From Chitinophaga silvatica (lineage in GTDB: Bacteria; Bacteroidota; Bacteroidia; Chitinophagales; Chitinophagaceae), in NCBI RefSeq assembly GCF_003419895.1, contig NZ_QPMM01000011.1, positions 62,001 to 126,000 on the forward strand: DNA of 64,000 nt, in the 5' to 3' direction. The translations under genes were made by a program, and so were the position numbers. Position 1 is the stretch's first letter. Each line of letters starts with the position of its first letter. Shown here in pieces: positions 26,901 through 35,623 of this stretch. The notes below the pieces were generated by a model, which was not told where the DNA came from, searched no databases, and saw nothing but the letters and a program-made list of their open reading frames with translations.

Positions 26901-27427
26901 CAGGAAGTGTAAATCCAAAATTTGTTGGAGGTCTAAGTACCAGTTTGCGCTTTAGACAATGGACTTTCGCAATCGCCTCAAATTTTGTTTTTGGTAACAA
27001 GATCTTCTCTGATATACCATTGGCCAAACAAAGCATGGGAAATGCGAAATCCGGTAACCTATATGCTTTTAAATCAAATCAGCAAGTCTGGAAGCATAAG
27101 AACGATCAGGCAAACATACCTGCACCCAATGCCGATGTAGATTTTATACCAACATCCAGTAATACAACCACCTTCAATTTAATGAATGGCAGTTATTGGA
27201 GAATTAATAATGTGAGGCTTGCCTATCAGCTCAAACCTGCAACCTGCAGAATATTGGGTATTACCAATGCCAGCATGTTCCTGAGTGCAGATAATCTGTA
27301 TGTCTTTACGGCTAAGGATTTTGTAGGGATAGATCCTGAAGTAAGCGGTGCTGTACCAGGCAATGGAACCAATTATTCGTATGCCCTTCCACGTAAGGTA
27401 TTAGTGGGTCTTAGTGTCAACTTTTAA
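23999..27427 (+). CDS. SusC/RagA-type TonB-dependent transporter with STN signalling domain
   Basis: A protein of 1142 aa of the outer membrane. After the signal (ILPLNLLAQ) comes an STN domain (about 35-105; FNNTKLTNVFEQISEKYKV, then the AISTQANAKFQ region) that talks to FecR. A CarboxypepD_reg-like domain follows (about 112-185; GRITDKNMQALPGATV) and then the plug with the SusC marker VVVTGYMTKK and GPLIVLDGMI, and ITVLKDAASTAIYGSRAAQGVI. The rest is the 22-strand barrel, ending with VLVGLSVNF. It imports a ligand captured by the SusD partner encoded 12 bp downstream. The ligand is unknown. Confidence 0.95.
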   Translation: MNLFHTRVRLSGLMLYLFLFILPLNLLAQDPGSKRIGFNNTKLTNVFEQISEKYKVRFIYNTAAPNSNRTITIPQAQRGLDDLLAAISTQANAKFQRSGDQVSVQFLPVKTFTAKGRITDKNMQALPGATVINQRTGEGAKADAMGYFQLNSAQGDRLMVSYIGYKAAGTFAKEEENNFRLEDDAGNLQQVVVTGYMTKKASEVTGSVQKIKGEDLRNSATTADAMSLLKGKVAGFFIAGNGNGGDPTRTSEVVMRGQSGLSISGTGANDGSTVSPMGPLIVLDGMITNSRDISEVANVNDIESITVLKDAASTAIYGSRAAQGVIVITTRRGNNNKAQVSLSAKTGIARPNYGKVRLMNSDELYSFIKDGLTNAYNSNPAYKNTYPTVADFLKAKSFVSTDDIKTNTDWSDLLRRNAWMRDVNLSVTGGNNAVSYFVAFNNYKEDGTRYINSMERSSGKVNLDVKINKRLSASLNLNGLFTNTLNPALGYDQELTSYYPWLSPYFSDGSIADTFAYKNYRGNTVTANPLYDRNYNSTIGKAKYYNGAVKLNYEIAPWLTFSTTNGGIVRDNVSEEYIDRRTYVTRNSSVVNISNQADGKQWGSLQQTTTKTTGYLSSNLLTFKKAFDLHQLTVVAGQEYSRNKASVTTVGMSNIRAGERSFLAASRVGTGRRGMPPILSYSYDKLAFSLFSQADYSYRNKYMASAAFRRDGSSNFGQNNRYGNFFALSGGWLLSSEEFFRQSSVTQYVNNVRVRASYGTSGKEAGQDFLNYTSYVISPASNGYGGNPAAYITQLGNQNLRWEVTNTANLGLEFSVLKRIDFVIDAYNRRSHDLIQQTTPTGATGAPKLYTNVGELINKGLEVSLNTINIQSKDITWTTNLNLSFNKNRLGKIYQDSLVTPLGYYSGNFYVKSGEDLGVIKAIKYMGVNPDNGNALFEYYNAASGKWEVKEGYNQVIANGLNAQQQVAGSVNPKFVGGLSTSLRFRQWTFAIASNFVFGNKIFSDIPLAKQSMGNAKSGNLYAFKSNQQVWKHKNDQANIPAPNADVDFIPTSSNTTTFNLMNGSYWRINNVRLAYQLKPATCRILGITNASMFLSADNLYVFTAKDFVGIDPEVSGAVPGNGTNYSYALPRKVLVGLSVNF

Positions 27428-27439
27428 TGCTTAGAGAAA

Positions 27440-28888
27440 ATGAAATTAAAATCTTTATCAATAATAATATCGGGGGTTTTGATATTCTCCGCCTGCAATA
27501 AACAATTCGATAACCTAAAGCCTTCCAACGTAGTTTTTGAAGGATCCTTATTGTCGACCAAAGATGGTATCATACAGGCTGTAAATGGTATTTATACCAG
27601 CATGGTAAATGCTCCCACACTTAATAATAGCCAGTACGACTATTACTATAATTATCTGAACATTAGTGAATTCAGAGGTAATAATGTGGTGTATGCAGCC
27701 GAGCCTGCTGGTACCAGTAAAGACAGGGAAGAGGATGCCTATTACTATGTAAATAGCAGCCAGGCAGGGCAAACAATGAGCTTTATGATTTGGCGAACAA
27801 GTTATAGCACAATTGTAGGCATCAACAAAATATTAAAAGCCATTCCTGAAGATACAAAGGATGCAGAGTTGAAGCATATCCAGGGCGAAATGCATTTTAT
27901 GCGCGCTATGCTCAACTTCAATCTGGTAAATATTTTTGGCCGGCCATATTATCAGGGGGCAGAAGCCAATCCGGGAATAATGTTGAAGAAAACTGACGAC
28001 CAGAAAGAGGTACCAGGAAGAAGTACTGTTAAGGAATGCTATGAATTTATATTGTCGGATTTGCAATTATCTCTTTCAGAGTTAAATCTGGCGGCTTCCA
28101 ATAATTATGTAACCAAACCGGCTGTACTGGCCTTACTCAGCAGAGTATATCTTTATATGGGCGGCACACCTGAGCATGCAGATGTTGAAGCCAACAAGGC
28201 AGTTGTAAAATATACAACAGATCTGATAAATACTCCTGCTGTTTCATTAGTTACTGATCCGGTAAAATTTGCTTCTTTCTATATCGGAGATAAAACTATT
28301 GCTAATCCTGAGGTCATATTTGCTTTTGATTACCGGTTTAATGGTTCTTCAATCTTCCAGTTTTTTATAAAAGACAGACCGGCTAGTCAACGTGGCGAGG
28401 TAAAGGTATCACCTGATTATATTGCTTTACTGGAGCCAACAGACAGGCGTCGGAATTTCGTAAGCGCTAAAGGGGAAGTACTAAAATATGTTGGGGATAA
28501 TGTGAACTATGATAATGCACCTTTTATCTGTTTCCGTTTGGCAGAAACCTATTTGAACAGGGCAGAAGCTAATGCGAAATTAGGTAATGACGCTGCTGCT
28601 CTGGCAGATTTGAATGTTATTCGCACCCGTGCCGGACTTCAGGAGGTGGAACTCAACGGTCCTGCACTTATGAACGAAATTCTGGTGCAAAGACGTATAG
28701 AGCTTGCCTTTGAAGGGCATGCGGCTTTTGATTATTTCCGTAACGGTAGAGATATGATCCGTAACTATTCATCTGCCAATAAGGTAAAAGATATACGAAA
28801 AGTATCGGCTACAGACCCAAAAGTAGTGATGCGGATAACTGAAGATGAGTTATCCTCCAATCCACTGCTCAAACAAAATGTTCAATAG
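27440..28888 (+). CDS. SusD/RagB-family surface binding lipoprotein
   Basis: A protein of 482 aa. The signal ends GVLIFSAC. The N-terminal SusD-like region contains TPR-type helices (about 60-240; LKHIQGEMHFMRAMLNFNL), and the C-terminal RagB/SusD domain ends with the typical FICFRLAETYLNRAEANAK, ALADLNVIRTRAG and RRIELAFEGHAAFDYFRNG blocks. It caps the SusC channel and delivers substrate. It lies 12 bp behind susC and 6 bp before the thioredoxin-like gene, so all belong to one transcript. Confidence 0.95.
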   Translation: MKLKSLSIIISGVLIFSACNKQFDNLKPSNVVFEGSLLSTKDGIIQAVNGIYTSMVNAPTLNNSQYDYYYNYLNISEFRGNNVVYAAEPAGTSKDREEDAYYYVNSSQAGQTMSFMIWRTSYSTIVGINKILKAIPEDTKDAELKHIQGEMHFMRAMLNFNLVNIFGRPYYQGAEANPGIMLKKTDDQKEVPGRSTVKECYEFILSDLQLSLSELNLAASNNYVTKPAVLALLSRVYLYMGGTPEHADVEANKAVVKYTTDLINTPAVSLVTDPVKFASFYIGDKTIANPEVIFAFDYRFNGSSIFQFFIKDRPASQRGEVKVSPDYIALLEPTDRRRNFVSAKGEVLKYVGDNVNYDNAPFICFRLAETYLNRAEANAKLGNDAAALADLNVIRTRAGLQEVELNGPALMNEILVQRRIELAFEGHAAFDYFRNGRDMIRNYSSANKVKDIRKVSATDPKVVMRITEDELSSNPLLKQNVQ

Positions 28889-28894
28889 AGTTTT

Positions 28895-29992
28895 ATGAAG
28901 AAATTATTAGTTCCTGCTGTCCTGCTGTTTTCTATATCGGCATTTGCACAACAGTCTTTTTCGATTAAGGGGCAGATTAGAAAATTAGATGATCAGAAAA
29001 TATATCTCGAAAGAACGATTGGGAAAATGCAACAAGTGTTAACTGATTCATGTATTTCAAAATCGGGAAGCTTTAAGTTTATTGGAACAGTTCCGCCTGA
29101 AGATATTATGAAAGCAATCGTAAGAAATGCTGATGGGTCGTTCAGGGTTAAGTTTGTACTGGAGCCTGGAACTATCAATTTCAATGGGGCAGCAGATTCC
29201 ACTGGTTGGATATTCGCCAGAGGTACTACTTCCAACGATAGTTATTATAAATACATTCAGGATGGTTCTGATTTATCTGCTGAGTATGGTGAAATAATGG
29301 CAAAGATCCGTAAGGCTAAAAAAACAATTGATTCGGTTAATATCGATAAGTATATTAAGGAATTGCGAGCCAATGAAGTTGCAGGACAGGAGCGTAGTAT
29401 CGCTTTTATTAAAAGTCATCCGACTGACATCAATAGTGTTTTTCAGACAATGGACCTGACTTATACTATGAAGGTAGATCAGTTGGAAGCACTCTATAAG
29501 CCGCTTTCTGAAAATGTAAAGAAATCTTTTGTTGGCAGAATGGTGAAGGATAAGATTGCCGCTATGAAAATTATAAGTGTAGGTGCTATAGCTCCGGAGT
29601 TTATAATGCCAGATACTAATGGAAATATAGTGAGCTTATCGTCATTTCGCGGTAAGATCGTATTGGTAGATTTCTGGGCAAGCTGGTGTGGGCCGTGTAG
29701 AGGAGAAAACCCAAATCTGCTCGCTGCTTATAATAAATATGCAGGAAAAGGACTCAAGGTACTGGCAGTGTCTTTGGATACAAATGAGGGGAAATGGAAA
29801 AAAGCAATTGAAGAAGATGCTATGCCCTGGACGCAGATTTCCGATTTGCAAGGCTTCAGTAGCAATGCAGCAAGGTTATACGGAGTTTCGGCAATTCCAA
29901 TGAATTATCTGATAGATAAAAACGGGAAAATAATTGCGAAAAACCTGAGAGGAGAAAAGTTGCAGGAGTTTTTAGAGAAAGTGCAATGGTAA
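28895..29992 (+). CDS. TlpA-like thioredoxin with DUF4369-type N-domain
   Basis: A protein of 365 aa, exported (signal ends SISAFAQ). The N-terminal domain (about 22-120; FSIKGQIRKLDDQKIYLER) is of the DUF4369 type. The C-terminal thioredoxin domain (about 235-360) has the active site in VDFWASWCGPCRGENPN and the cis-Pro loop YGVSAIPMNYLID. Such periplasmic proteins reduce disulfides in client proteins. Being 6 bp behind susD, it is part of the FecR-regulated operon; a role in keeping a secreted partner or peptide substrate reduced is an inference. Confidence 0.9.
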   Translation: MKKLLVPAVLLFSISAFAQQSFSIKGQIRKLDDQKIYLERTIGKMQQVLTDSCISKSGSFKFIGTVPPEDIMKAIVRNADGSFRVKFVLEPGTINFNGAADSTGWIFARGTTSNDSYYKYIQDGSDLSAEYGEIMAKIRKAKKTIDSVNIDKYIKELRANEVAGQERSIAFIKSHPTDINSVFQTMDLTYTMKVDQLEALYKPLSENVKKSFVGRMVKDKIAAMKIISVGAIAPEFIMPDTNGNIVSLSSFRGKIVLVDFWASWCGPCRGENPNLLAAYNKYAGKGLKVLAVSLDTNEGKWKKAIEEDAMPWTQISDLQGFSSNAARLYGVSAIPMNYLIDKNGKIIAKNLRGEKLQEFLEKVQW

Positions 29993-30016
29993 AATATAAT
30001 AAAGATTGAATTGGCA

Positions 30017-30048
30017 AAGGGCAGGGGTAATTTGCCTGCCCTTCTTAG
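30017..30048. terminator. Probable terminator between convergent genes
   Basis: A 9-bp perfect stem (30017-30025 with 30035-30043, AAGGGCAGG/CCTGCCCTT) with a 9-nt loop, followed by a short T-rich stretch, lies between the thioredoxin-like gene and the convergent amidohydrolase. Confidence 0.6.
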
Positions 30049-30065
30049 TTTAAATGAATGTAATA

Positions 30066-31838
30066 TCATTTCTTAATTGGATCAATAGGGTTGCGATATA
30101 CCAGTTTCCCATCTTTATAGGTGCGCAGAATTTTAGTATCTTTAATAATAGTGGGATGTATCTCAATTGGATTCATGTTAAGAACTACAAGGTCAGCAAC
30201 TCCATTGGGTACAATAGTACCTTTACCAGTAGCCAGTTCGCCCCATTGCGCAGCTCCATTTACGGTAATGGCTTTCATTGCATTGTATGCATCAATTCTC
30301 TGATCTGGGTCCAATACTGTAGTTGGCTGGAACAATGTTTTCCTGTTTACAGCGCTATAAACAGCGGTGAGTAAATCTGGCTCGGTTACCGGAGCATCTG
30401 TATGAATGGTGAAACTATCTATACCCATATCCATTCCCCATTTGATAGGACTAATATCCTGTGCCCGGGTATATCCTAGGGTTGTATCAATATGCCAGCG
30501 ACCCCAGATATAGGTATGTGTTGGGAACCAGCTTGGGCGAACATAGTTTTTAGCGGCTGCCAGTTTTGCTACCTGGTCTTTTCTGCAGGTCTGAACATGC
30601 ACCAATACATTAATAGCACCTTTTGGTATTTGATTTTTTAAACTATCTAGCAGGAATAAAGCCTGACCAATAGCCGTATCGCCATTAACATGGATATGTA
30701 CCTGCATCCCGCGTTTAAAAACAGTAGACAGGAAGTAACCTGCAGAATCGGGATAGATTAGATTTCCTTTGAAACCCTTTTTCTCTCCAACCGGTGGATA
30801 TAAATATGGCTGGGAAAGTGCTGCCGATCTGCCTTGTGGAGAACCATCAAAGGTAAATTTTATAGCACCAATTTTAAAATGATGATATGGCTTGTCATAG
30901 TGGCCATAATACTGATAGAAAGAATCTAATTGGAACTTATTCTGATCATAGTCTGGTAAAACGATAAAATCACCAGTTAGTTTATTGTTAGCACTTGCGT
31001 ATTTGATTAAATTAATGGTACCTGGATCTGCTCTACCTTCACAAAGTGTTGTAATTCCATATGCGAACCAGACTTTCTCAGCTTTTAACAGATTGCTCAT
31101 TGCACTATCAAAAGAAATATTTAAGGCTTTACCCATGTACGATACTGCAGCAATATTGGCATTTTCAGTCAATAGTCCGGTAGGTCCGTTTTTTCCCTGA
31201 ACTATTGTGCCTCCTTTAATTGTGGCATTTTTGCTGTTAAAGCCTAAAATATTCAGTAGCGCAGTATTGGCTACACCCATATGACCACTGGAGTGTACCA
31301 CATACATAGGATGCTTACCTGAAATATTGTCTAACTGTTCTTTGGTAGGATGAACGTGTGGAGTAATAATTGCATCATCATAGCCATTTCCTAATACCGC
31401 CGAGGTATCGTTTGGATTTGGATATAATCTGTTCGTATAAACCTTCATGGTATCCAGCAAGGCATCGATGGTATTTACTGGTCCATATGGCTTGCCATAC
31501 AATCTGGCTGCATTATACATTGCCGCAGCATATTGCCCTACATGCGCATGCGCATCAATGAATCCCGGAAATATAAAATTCCCTTTACAATCTACAACGT
31601 TTGTCGTGGAAACTGAATCCTGCAACACAACTTTATCTGTGCCTAACCTAAGAATCTTGCCATCCTTAATAGAAATTGCCTGATAGGTTAATTTTGGATC
31701 GGTCATAGGAATGACCCTCGCATTTTTAAGAATAAGGTCGGCACCCTGGGATGCCGGAGCTTTGGACGAAGATGGGGAGCATGAATAAAATCCCATCATC
31801 ACCACAATTGATACAATTAGTAGTTTTCTAAGGAGCAT
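30066..31838 (-). CDS. YtcJ-like metal-dependent amidohydrolase lipoprotein
   Basis: A protein of 590 aa with a lipoprotein signal (VVMMGFYSC). It belongs to the amidohydrolase_3/YtcJ branch: start strand DLILKNARVIPM, metal-binding HAHVGQ in FPGFIDAHAH, the HVNGDTAIGQALFLLD block (usually HxxGDxA), a late HTDAPVTEPDLL block, and the closing GVADLVVLNMNP strand. These enzymes hydrolyse C-N bonds of amides or cyclic amides; the substrate is unknown. It is convergent with the TlpA-like gene, so a common pathway cannot be argued from operon structure. Confidence 0.88.
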   Translation of the reverse strand: MLLRKLLIVSIVVMMGFYSCSPSSSKAPASQGADLILKNARVIPMTDPKLTYQAISIKDGKILRLGTDKVVLQDSVSTTNVVDCKGNFIFPGFIDAHAHVGQYAAAMYNAARLYGKPYGPVNTIDALLDTMKVYTNRLYPNPNDTSAVLGNGYDDAIITPHVHPTKEQLDNISGKHPMYVVHSSGHMGVANTALLNILGFNSKNATIKGGTIVQGKNGPTGLLTENANIAAVSYMGKALNISFDSAMSNLLKAEKVWFAYGITTLCEGRADPGTINLIKYASANNKLTGDFIVLPDYDQNKFQLDSFYQYYGHYDKPYHHFKIGAIKFTFDGSPQGRSAALSQPYLYPPVGEKKGFKGNLIYPDSAGYFLSTVFKRGMQVHIHVNGDTAIGQALFLLDSLKNQIPKGAINVLVHVQTCRKDQVAKLAAAKNYVRPSWFPTHTYIWGRWHIDTTLGYTRAQDISPIKWGMDMGIDSFTIHTDAPVTEPDLLTAVYSAVNRKTLFQPTTVLDPDQRIDAYNAMKAITVNGAAQWGELATGKGTIVPNGVADLVVLNMNPIEIHPTIIKDTKILRTYKDGKLVYRNPIDPIKK

Positions 31839-32180
31839 GGTGAATTGTTTATGAGAAATAATAAATAAATGTCTGAGGTGATAAGTATCCTGAACAGGGA
31901 ATGAAATTTTTCAGGGTACAATAAATAATCAGGTTGATAATAAAAAGTACTGTAAGGGGATCGGGAATAGTCATAATACTTAACAAGCTTTTTTATAGTT
32001 CTATTGTTTAGGGGTGTTTGTAAAAGACCTTGCATTTACCGAATGCTATTACGACAAATGTTTATAAACAGATTTGCTAAAATAGGATTTCAGATATCTT
32101 GATTGATAGGTGAAATTAATTAATTTTTTATTAGTTCGATATCCTTATTAAAATTTACAGAAAAAATATTTGGCAAATTC
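31839..32180. other. AT-rich intergenic region upstream of the amidohydrolase
   Basis: About 340 bp with no convincing gene. It lies between the amidohydrolase start and the terminator of the sulfatase gene, so it should hold the amidohydrolase promoter and leader. A 72-codon frame overlaps it on the minus strand but has no family-like sequence. I saw no clear -7 box, repeat or RNA structure. Confidence 0.5.
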
Positions 32181-32225
32181 TTATAATAAAAATGCTCTCC
32201 ACGTCGGAGAGCATTTTTATTATAA
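32181..32225. terminator. Perfect 20-bp hairpin terminator of the glucan/sulfatase operon
   Basis: Arms 32181-32200 and 32206-32225 pair perfectly around a 5-nt loop, with a TGCTCTCC core flanked by A/T tracts. It starts 4 bp after the sulfatase stop codon. Confidence 0.92.
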
Positions 32226-32228
32226 GAG

Positions 32229-33773
32229 TTAGAATGGCCTTACAAAATTATCGGGTATTGTATCTTTATATTTAGTCTTTAGGGTTTCTAGCTTTATTAT
32301 TAATTCCTCCCGAATCGCTTTGTAACTGGTAGCATTGTAAACATTTTTCATTTCATGCGGATCTTTTATAAGATCATACAACTCCCAGCTATCAATATCA
32401 TTATAGAAATGAATTAGCTTATACCTGTTGGTTCTTATTCCATAATGCCGTTTCACGCTATGAAACGCCGGGTACTCGTAATAGTGATAGTAAATCGCAT
32501 CTCGCCAGGGTATCTGCTGCCCGGCAAGTAAAGGTGCGAAAGATTCCCCCTGCATTTCAACTGGGGCTGATACTCCTGCATACTGTAATAACGTTGGGGC
32601 ATAATCGAGGTTCTGTACGAGATGTTTTTCAACTGTACCAGGTTTTATATGACCTGGATACCGCATTACCAGCGGCATATGCAGAGATTCTTCATACATG
32701 AACCGTTTGTCAAACCATCCATGCTCGCCCAGGTACATACCCTGATCGGAAGTATAAATAACAATTGTATTTTCAGTAAGATGATGATCATCCAGGTATT
32801 TTAATACTCTACCTATATTCTGATCTACCGACTTTATACAACGCAGGTAATCTTCCATATACCGCTGATATTTCCAGGCTACTAAAGCTTTTCCTGTTGG
32901 TAATTTTTGTTTGTAGTCTTCAATTACAGGAGCATATTCCTTATCCCATGCTGCTTTCTGTGCCGGATTAAGCCTGTCGTAATCATGTATGAAATTGGTC
33001 CACGACCATTTCCCATCCTGAATAATACCACTGGTATCATATAGTTTGAGGTCATAAACCAGGTACATATCCTTTTCTATGCTCATTTCCTGTTGTGCGG
33101 CAGCCGTGCGGTTTTCATATGAATCAAACAATGTTGCCGGTGCTTTAAATTTACGACCCCGGAAATCATTGAAGTTGCTGGTATCAGGCATCCAATTACG
33201 ATGAGGTGCTTTATGATATAACAACATGCAGAATGGTTTAGAGGTATCTCTGTGCTCCATATACCGGAGCGCATAATCGGTGATCAGATTAGTGGCATAT
33301 CCTTCTACCCGTTCAATGCTTCCATCCATATGAATAAAATCCGGATTGTAATAATGCCCCTGATCCGGCATGGTTATCCAATAATTAAACCCGGTAGGTG
33401 TACTTTTCAGATGCCATTTGCCCACTAAGGCAGTTTGATATCCTGCTGCCTGCAATAGTTTGGGAAATGTTACCTGGGAGCTGTCGAATGTAATACCATT
33501 GTGTATCTGTCCGTTTACATTTGAATGCTTCCCAGTCAGAATTACAGCCCTGCTGGGTGCGCAAATAGAGTTAGTACAAAAACTATTAGTAAAGATGGCT
33601 CCCTCTATCGCTATTCTGTCTATGTTGGGTGTATGAATAAGCGAAGGATTATAGGCACTGATTGACTGCAATGCGTGATCATCTGTCATGATCACAATGA
33701 TATTTGGTTTCTTTTGTGCTTTTACTGAATGAGCCATCAACAAAAACACAAAGAAAAGCAGACTATTTTTCAT
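32229..33773 (-). CDS. Secreted formylglycine-type sulfatase
   Basis: A protein of 514 aa. The ATG at 33773 gives a signal peptide (LLFFVFLLMAHSVKAQ); the frame is open to 33803. It opens with the metal-binding NIIVIMTDDHALQSIS and carries the sulfatase signature C-A-P-S-R with Cys71 as the residue to be oxidised to formylglycine, plus the late YTSDQGMYLGEHG metal block and HMPLVMRYPG. No maturase is in the window. The enzyme would remove sulfate from a glycan, although related alkaline-phosphatase-superfamily members cleave phosphodiesters. It is the last gene of the minus-strand polysaccharide operon and ends at a strong terminator. Confidence 0.9.
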   Translation of the reverse strand: MKNSLLFFVFLLMAHSVKAQKKPNIIVIMTDDHALQSISAYNPSLIHTPNIDRIAIEGAIFTNSFCTNSICAPSRAVILTGKHSNVNGQIHNGITFDSSQVTFPKLLQAAGYQTALVGKWHLKSTPTGFNYWITMPDQGHYYNPDFIHMDGSIERVEGYATNLITDYALRYMEHRDTSKPFCMLLYHKAPHRNWMPDTSNFNDFRGRKFKAPATLFDSYENRTAAAQQEMSIEKDMYLVYDLKLYDTSGIIQDGKWSWTNFIHDYDRLNPAQKAAWDKEYAPVIEDYKQKLPTGKALVAWKYQRYMEDYLRCIKSVDQNIGRVLKYLDDHHLTENTIVIYTSDQGMYLGEHGWFDKRFMYEESLHMPLVMRYPGHIKPGTVEKHLVQNLDYAPTLLQYAGVSAPVEMQGESFAPLLAGQQIPWRDAIYYHYYEYPAFHSVKRHYGIRTNRYKLIHFYNDIDSWELYDLIKDPHEMKNVYNATSYKAIREELIIKLETLKTKYKDTIPDNFVRPF

Positions 33774-33780
33774 GATCTTG

Positions 33781-33948
33781 TTATTTAATGACTGCTGCTC
33801 CATCCAGTATTACGGCGAATACCGTCATGTATTCATCCTGCACTGCCGGTGGCACTGACTCAGGATCTACAGCTTTTCCCTGAGCCAGCCCCATGGAACT
33901 TTTTAGCAATAGGATAGCCACTACCAGTTTGGTACGCAGTTTTTTCAT
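33781..33948 (-). CDS. Small secreted peptide of unknown function
   Basis: A 55-aa product with a convincing signal peptide (KLRTKLVVAILLLKSSMGLAQ) followed by about 32 mature residues (GKAVDPESVPPAVQDEYM, then a hydrophobic VFAVILDGAAVIK end). It lies in the 215-bp gap between the GH144-like and sulfatase genes, 7 bp before the sulfatase start, in the direction of the operon. I do not recognise it. It could be a real small exported protein or the leftover N-terminus of a decayed enzyme gene. Confidence 0.4.
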   Translation of the reverse strand: MKKLRTKLVVAILLLKSSMGLAQGKAVDPESVPPAVQDEYMTVFAVILDGAAVIK

Positions 33949-33988
33949 CGATAAAATTGTCTTGAAAATTTGGTTAAATCCTGTTTTT

Positions 33989-35605
33989 TTAGTGGAATTT
34001 AACGTTAATGCTTGTACGTTTTTCGTTTGCAGTATATTGTAAAATGTATGGTTGGTCTGTATTGATGTTTGTGGCATCGAAGGATAAGGTATGTAGCCCA
34101 ATATTTGTAGGAGTTACATTTTGTAAAATTCTGATGGTTTTATTTTTACTGTCAAGTAGTGTAAAACCGGTACTGGCCCCTGATTCTTTCAGATAGTATG
34201 CAATTTCATATACTCCTTTATCAGGATGCAACAGCATATCGTAATAGCCGGTAGTGCTTTCTGGTACAGCTTCCGGGAAACCTGTTTCATACACAGGAGT
34301 AGTAATCCCTGCCAGTTGTAGGCCCAATTTTACTTCTGGGGCACTCATTAATAAATCCCAGATCTTTCCACTGCGATAATTTTCAATCATTACAACTATT
34401 GGGCCTTGGTCGATTGCCAGATATTGATTGTCGTACCAGTTTCTGCTTACATTAAATGCATCATGAAATCCATAAACTCCCCAGATTTTGTAACCCATAT
34501 CATTCATGAAATGCTGTAATACCTGCATGGAATAGTATGGCGTAAATGGTATAGCAGATAAAGCTGCTGTAGGGGCTATTGTGCCTTCATCTTCATCCGG
34601 GGCATGGGCTCTGTAACCATCAGCTCCATCGGCAGCTGAAAGCCCCCATTGGTTGGATGCATACAAATAGGTTTTAGGTGCATCTGTCAGGCAATAGGCT
34701 CGGTTAATTAGCGTATGATTAATATTCTGCTGAATATAGCTGGTATACTGATCTTGCATTTTATGCGGATCTAATCCCAGGAACGAATAATGTGAAAGGA
34801 AAAGCGGGCCAACTCTGTCTCTTCCCAGAAATTGCTTATATCCATAGAAGGTATTACCGTTGCGGAAATTACCATTTCTTGTCCATCCATTTGTATAAAT
34901 TTCAGGCGTAATTCCATGTTTAGGTGCTCCTAATGCAAGAATATAAGTAATCAAACTTTCATTCCATCCGCTTATAGGTAATTCAAAATAATTGTTTTGT
35001 GGATACCATCCCCAGTACAGACTTTTCGTGTTATTGGTATACCAGTTCCACTCAATCTGCTGATAAAATTTATCGGTCAACTGGCGTATTTCAACTTCCG
35101 TAGCAGTATTACCTGCCAGATATGCTTTGGCACTAAGCAGGCCGGCCATCATAAAAGAGGTTTCTACCAGGTCTCCGGCATTCCCTTTATTACCGAAGGG
35201 TATTGCTTTCCCTGTTTCGCCATTCATCCAGTGCGACCATGCCCCGTGAAATTTATCTGCCTTATCCAGAAAATGAACGATGTCCAGAATTCGTTGTGTA
35301 CCTTCTGCTCTGGTAATCCAGCCCCTCTCAATAGCACAGATAGTTGCCATTACTCCAAATCCGCTTCCCCCTGTTGTTACGGTATTGCCGGAAGTGGAGG
35401 TAGCTCTTTCCGGAGCCATACCCGAAAAGTTTTTACCTAATTGCCAGAAGTATTGAAAGCAACCTTGCTGTGTTTTATCCAGCAAGGTTTTATTAACTGC
35501 CACAGAAGAATCTGTGGCAGTTGAAATAGGCTTACCTGATTTATTACAGGCAATAGTCGGTAACAGGATAACGGAGAGGCATATACTAATGAGTAATTGC
35601 TTCAT
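33989..35605 (-). CDS. GH144-type glucoamylase-domain enzyme, likely beta-1,2-glucan-active
   Basis: A protein of 538 aa, lipoprotein (signal ends LPTIAC). The glucoamylase-like domain (about 40-450) is recognised by TQQGCFQYFWQLG, GSGFGVMATICAIERGWI, HGAWSHWMNGETGKAIPF, ETSFMMAGLLSAKAYL, ELPISGWNESLITYILAL, and the LAIDQGPIVVMIENYRSGK block. This is the (alpha/alpha)6 family that contains the endo-beta-1,2-glucanase founding GH144, first described in Chitinophaga. A short beta-sandwich-like C-terminal domain follows (about 460-538). It is third in the operon after susC and susD. Family membership is firm; exact cleavage mode is inferred. Confidence 0.85.
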   Translation of the reverse strand: MKQLLISICLSVILLPTIACNKSGKPISTATDSSVAVNKTLLDKTQQGCFQYFWQLGKNFSGMAPERATSTSGNTVTTGGSGFGVMATICAIERGWITRAEGTQRILDIVHFLDKADKFHGAWSHWMNGETGKAIPFGNKGNAGDLVETSFMMAGLLSAKAYLAGNTATEVEIRQLTDKFYQQIEWNWYTNNTKSLYWGWYPQNNYFELPISGWNESLITYILALGAPKHGITPEIYTNGWTRNGNFRNGNTFYGYKQFLGRDRVGPLFLSHYSFLGLDPHKMQDQYTSYIQQNINHTLINRAYCLTDAPKTYLYASNQWGLSAADGADGYRAHAPDEDEGTIAPTAALSAIPFTPYYSMQVLQHFMNDMGYKIWGVYGFHDAFNVSRNWYDNQYLAIDQGPIVVMIENYRSGKIWDLLMSAPEVKLGLQLAGITTPVYETGFPEAVPESTTGYYDMLLHPDKGVYEIAYYLKESGASTGFTLLDSKNKTIRILQNVTPTNIGLHTLSFDATNINTDQPYILQYTANEKRTSINVKFH

Positions 35606-35623
35606 ATAATGAGTTTAGAAAGA

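Noticed and set aside
23999..29992. Calling the first SusCD pair a glycan locus
   Set aside because: No glycoside hydrolase, lyase or esterase is in that operon; only a thioredoxin-like gene accompanies it, so the ligand was left open.
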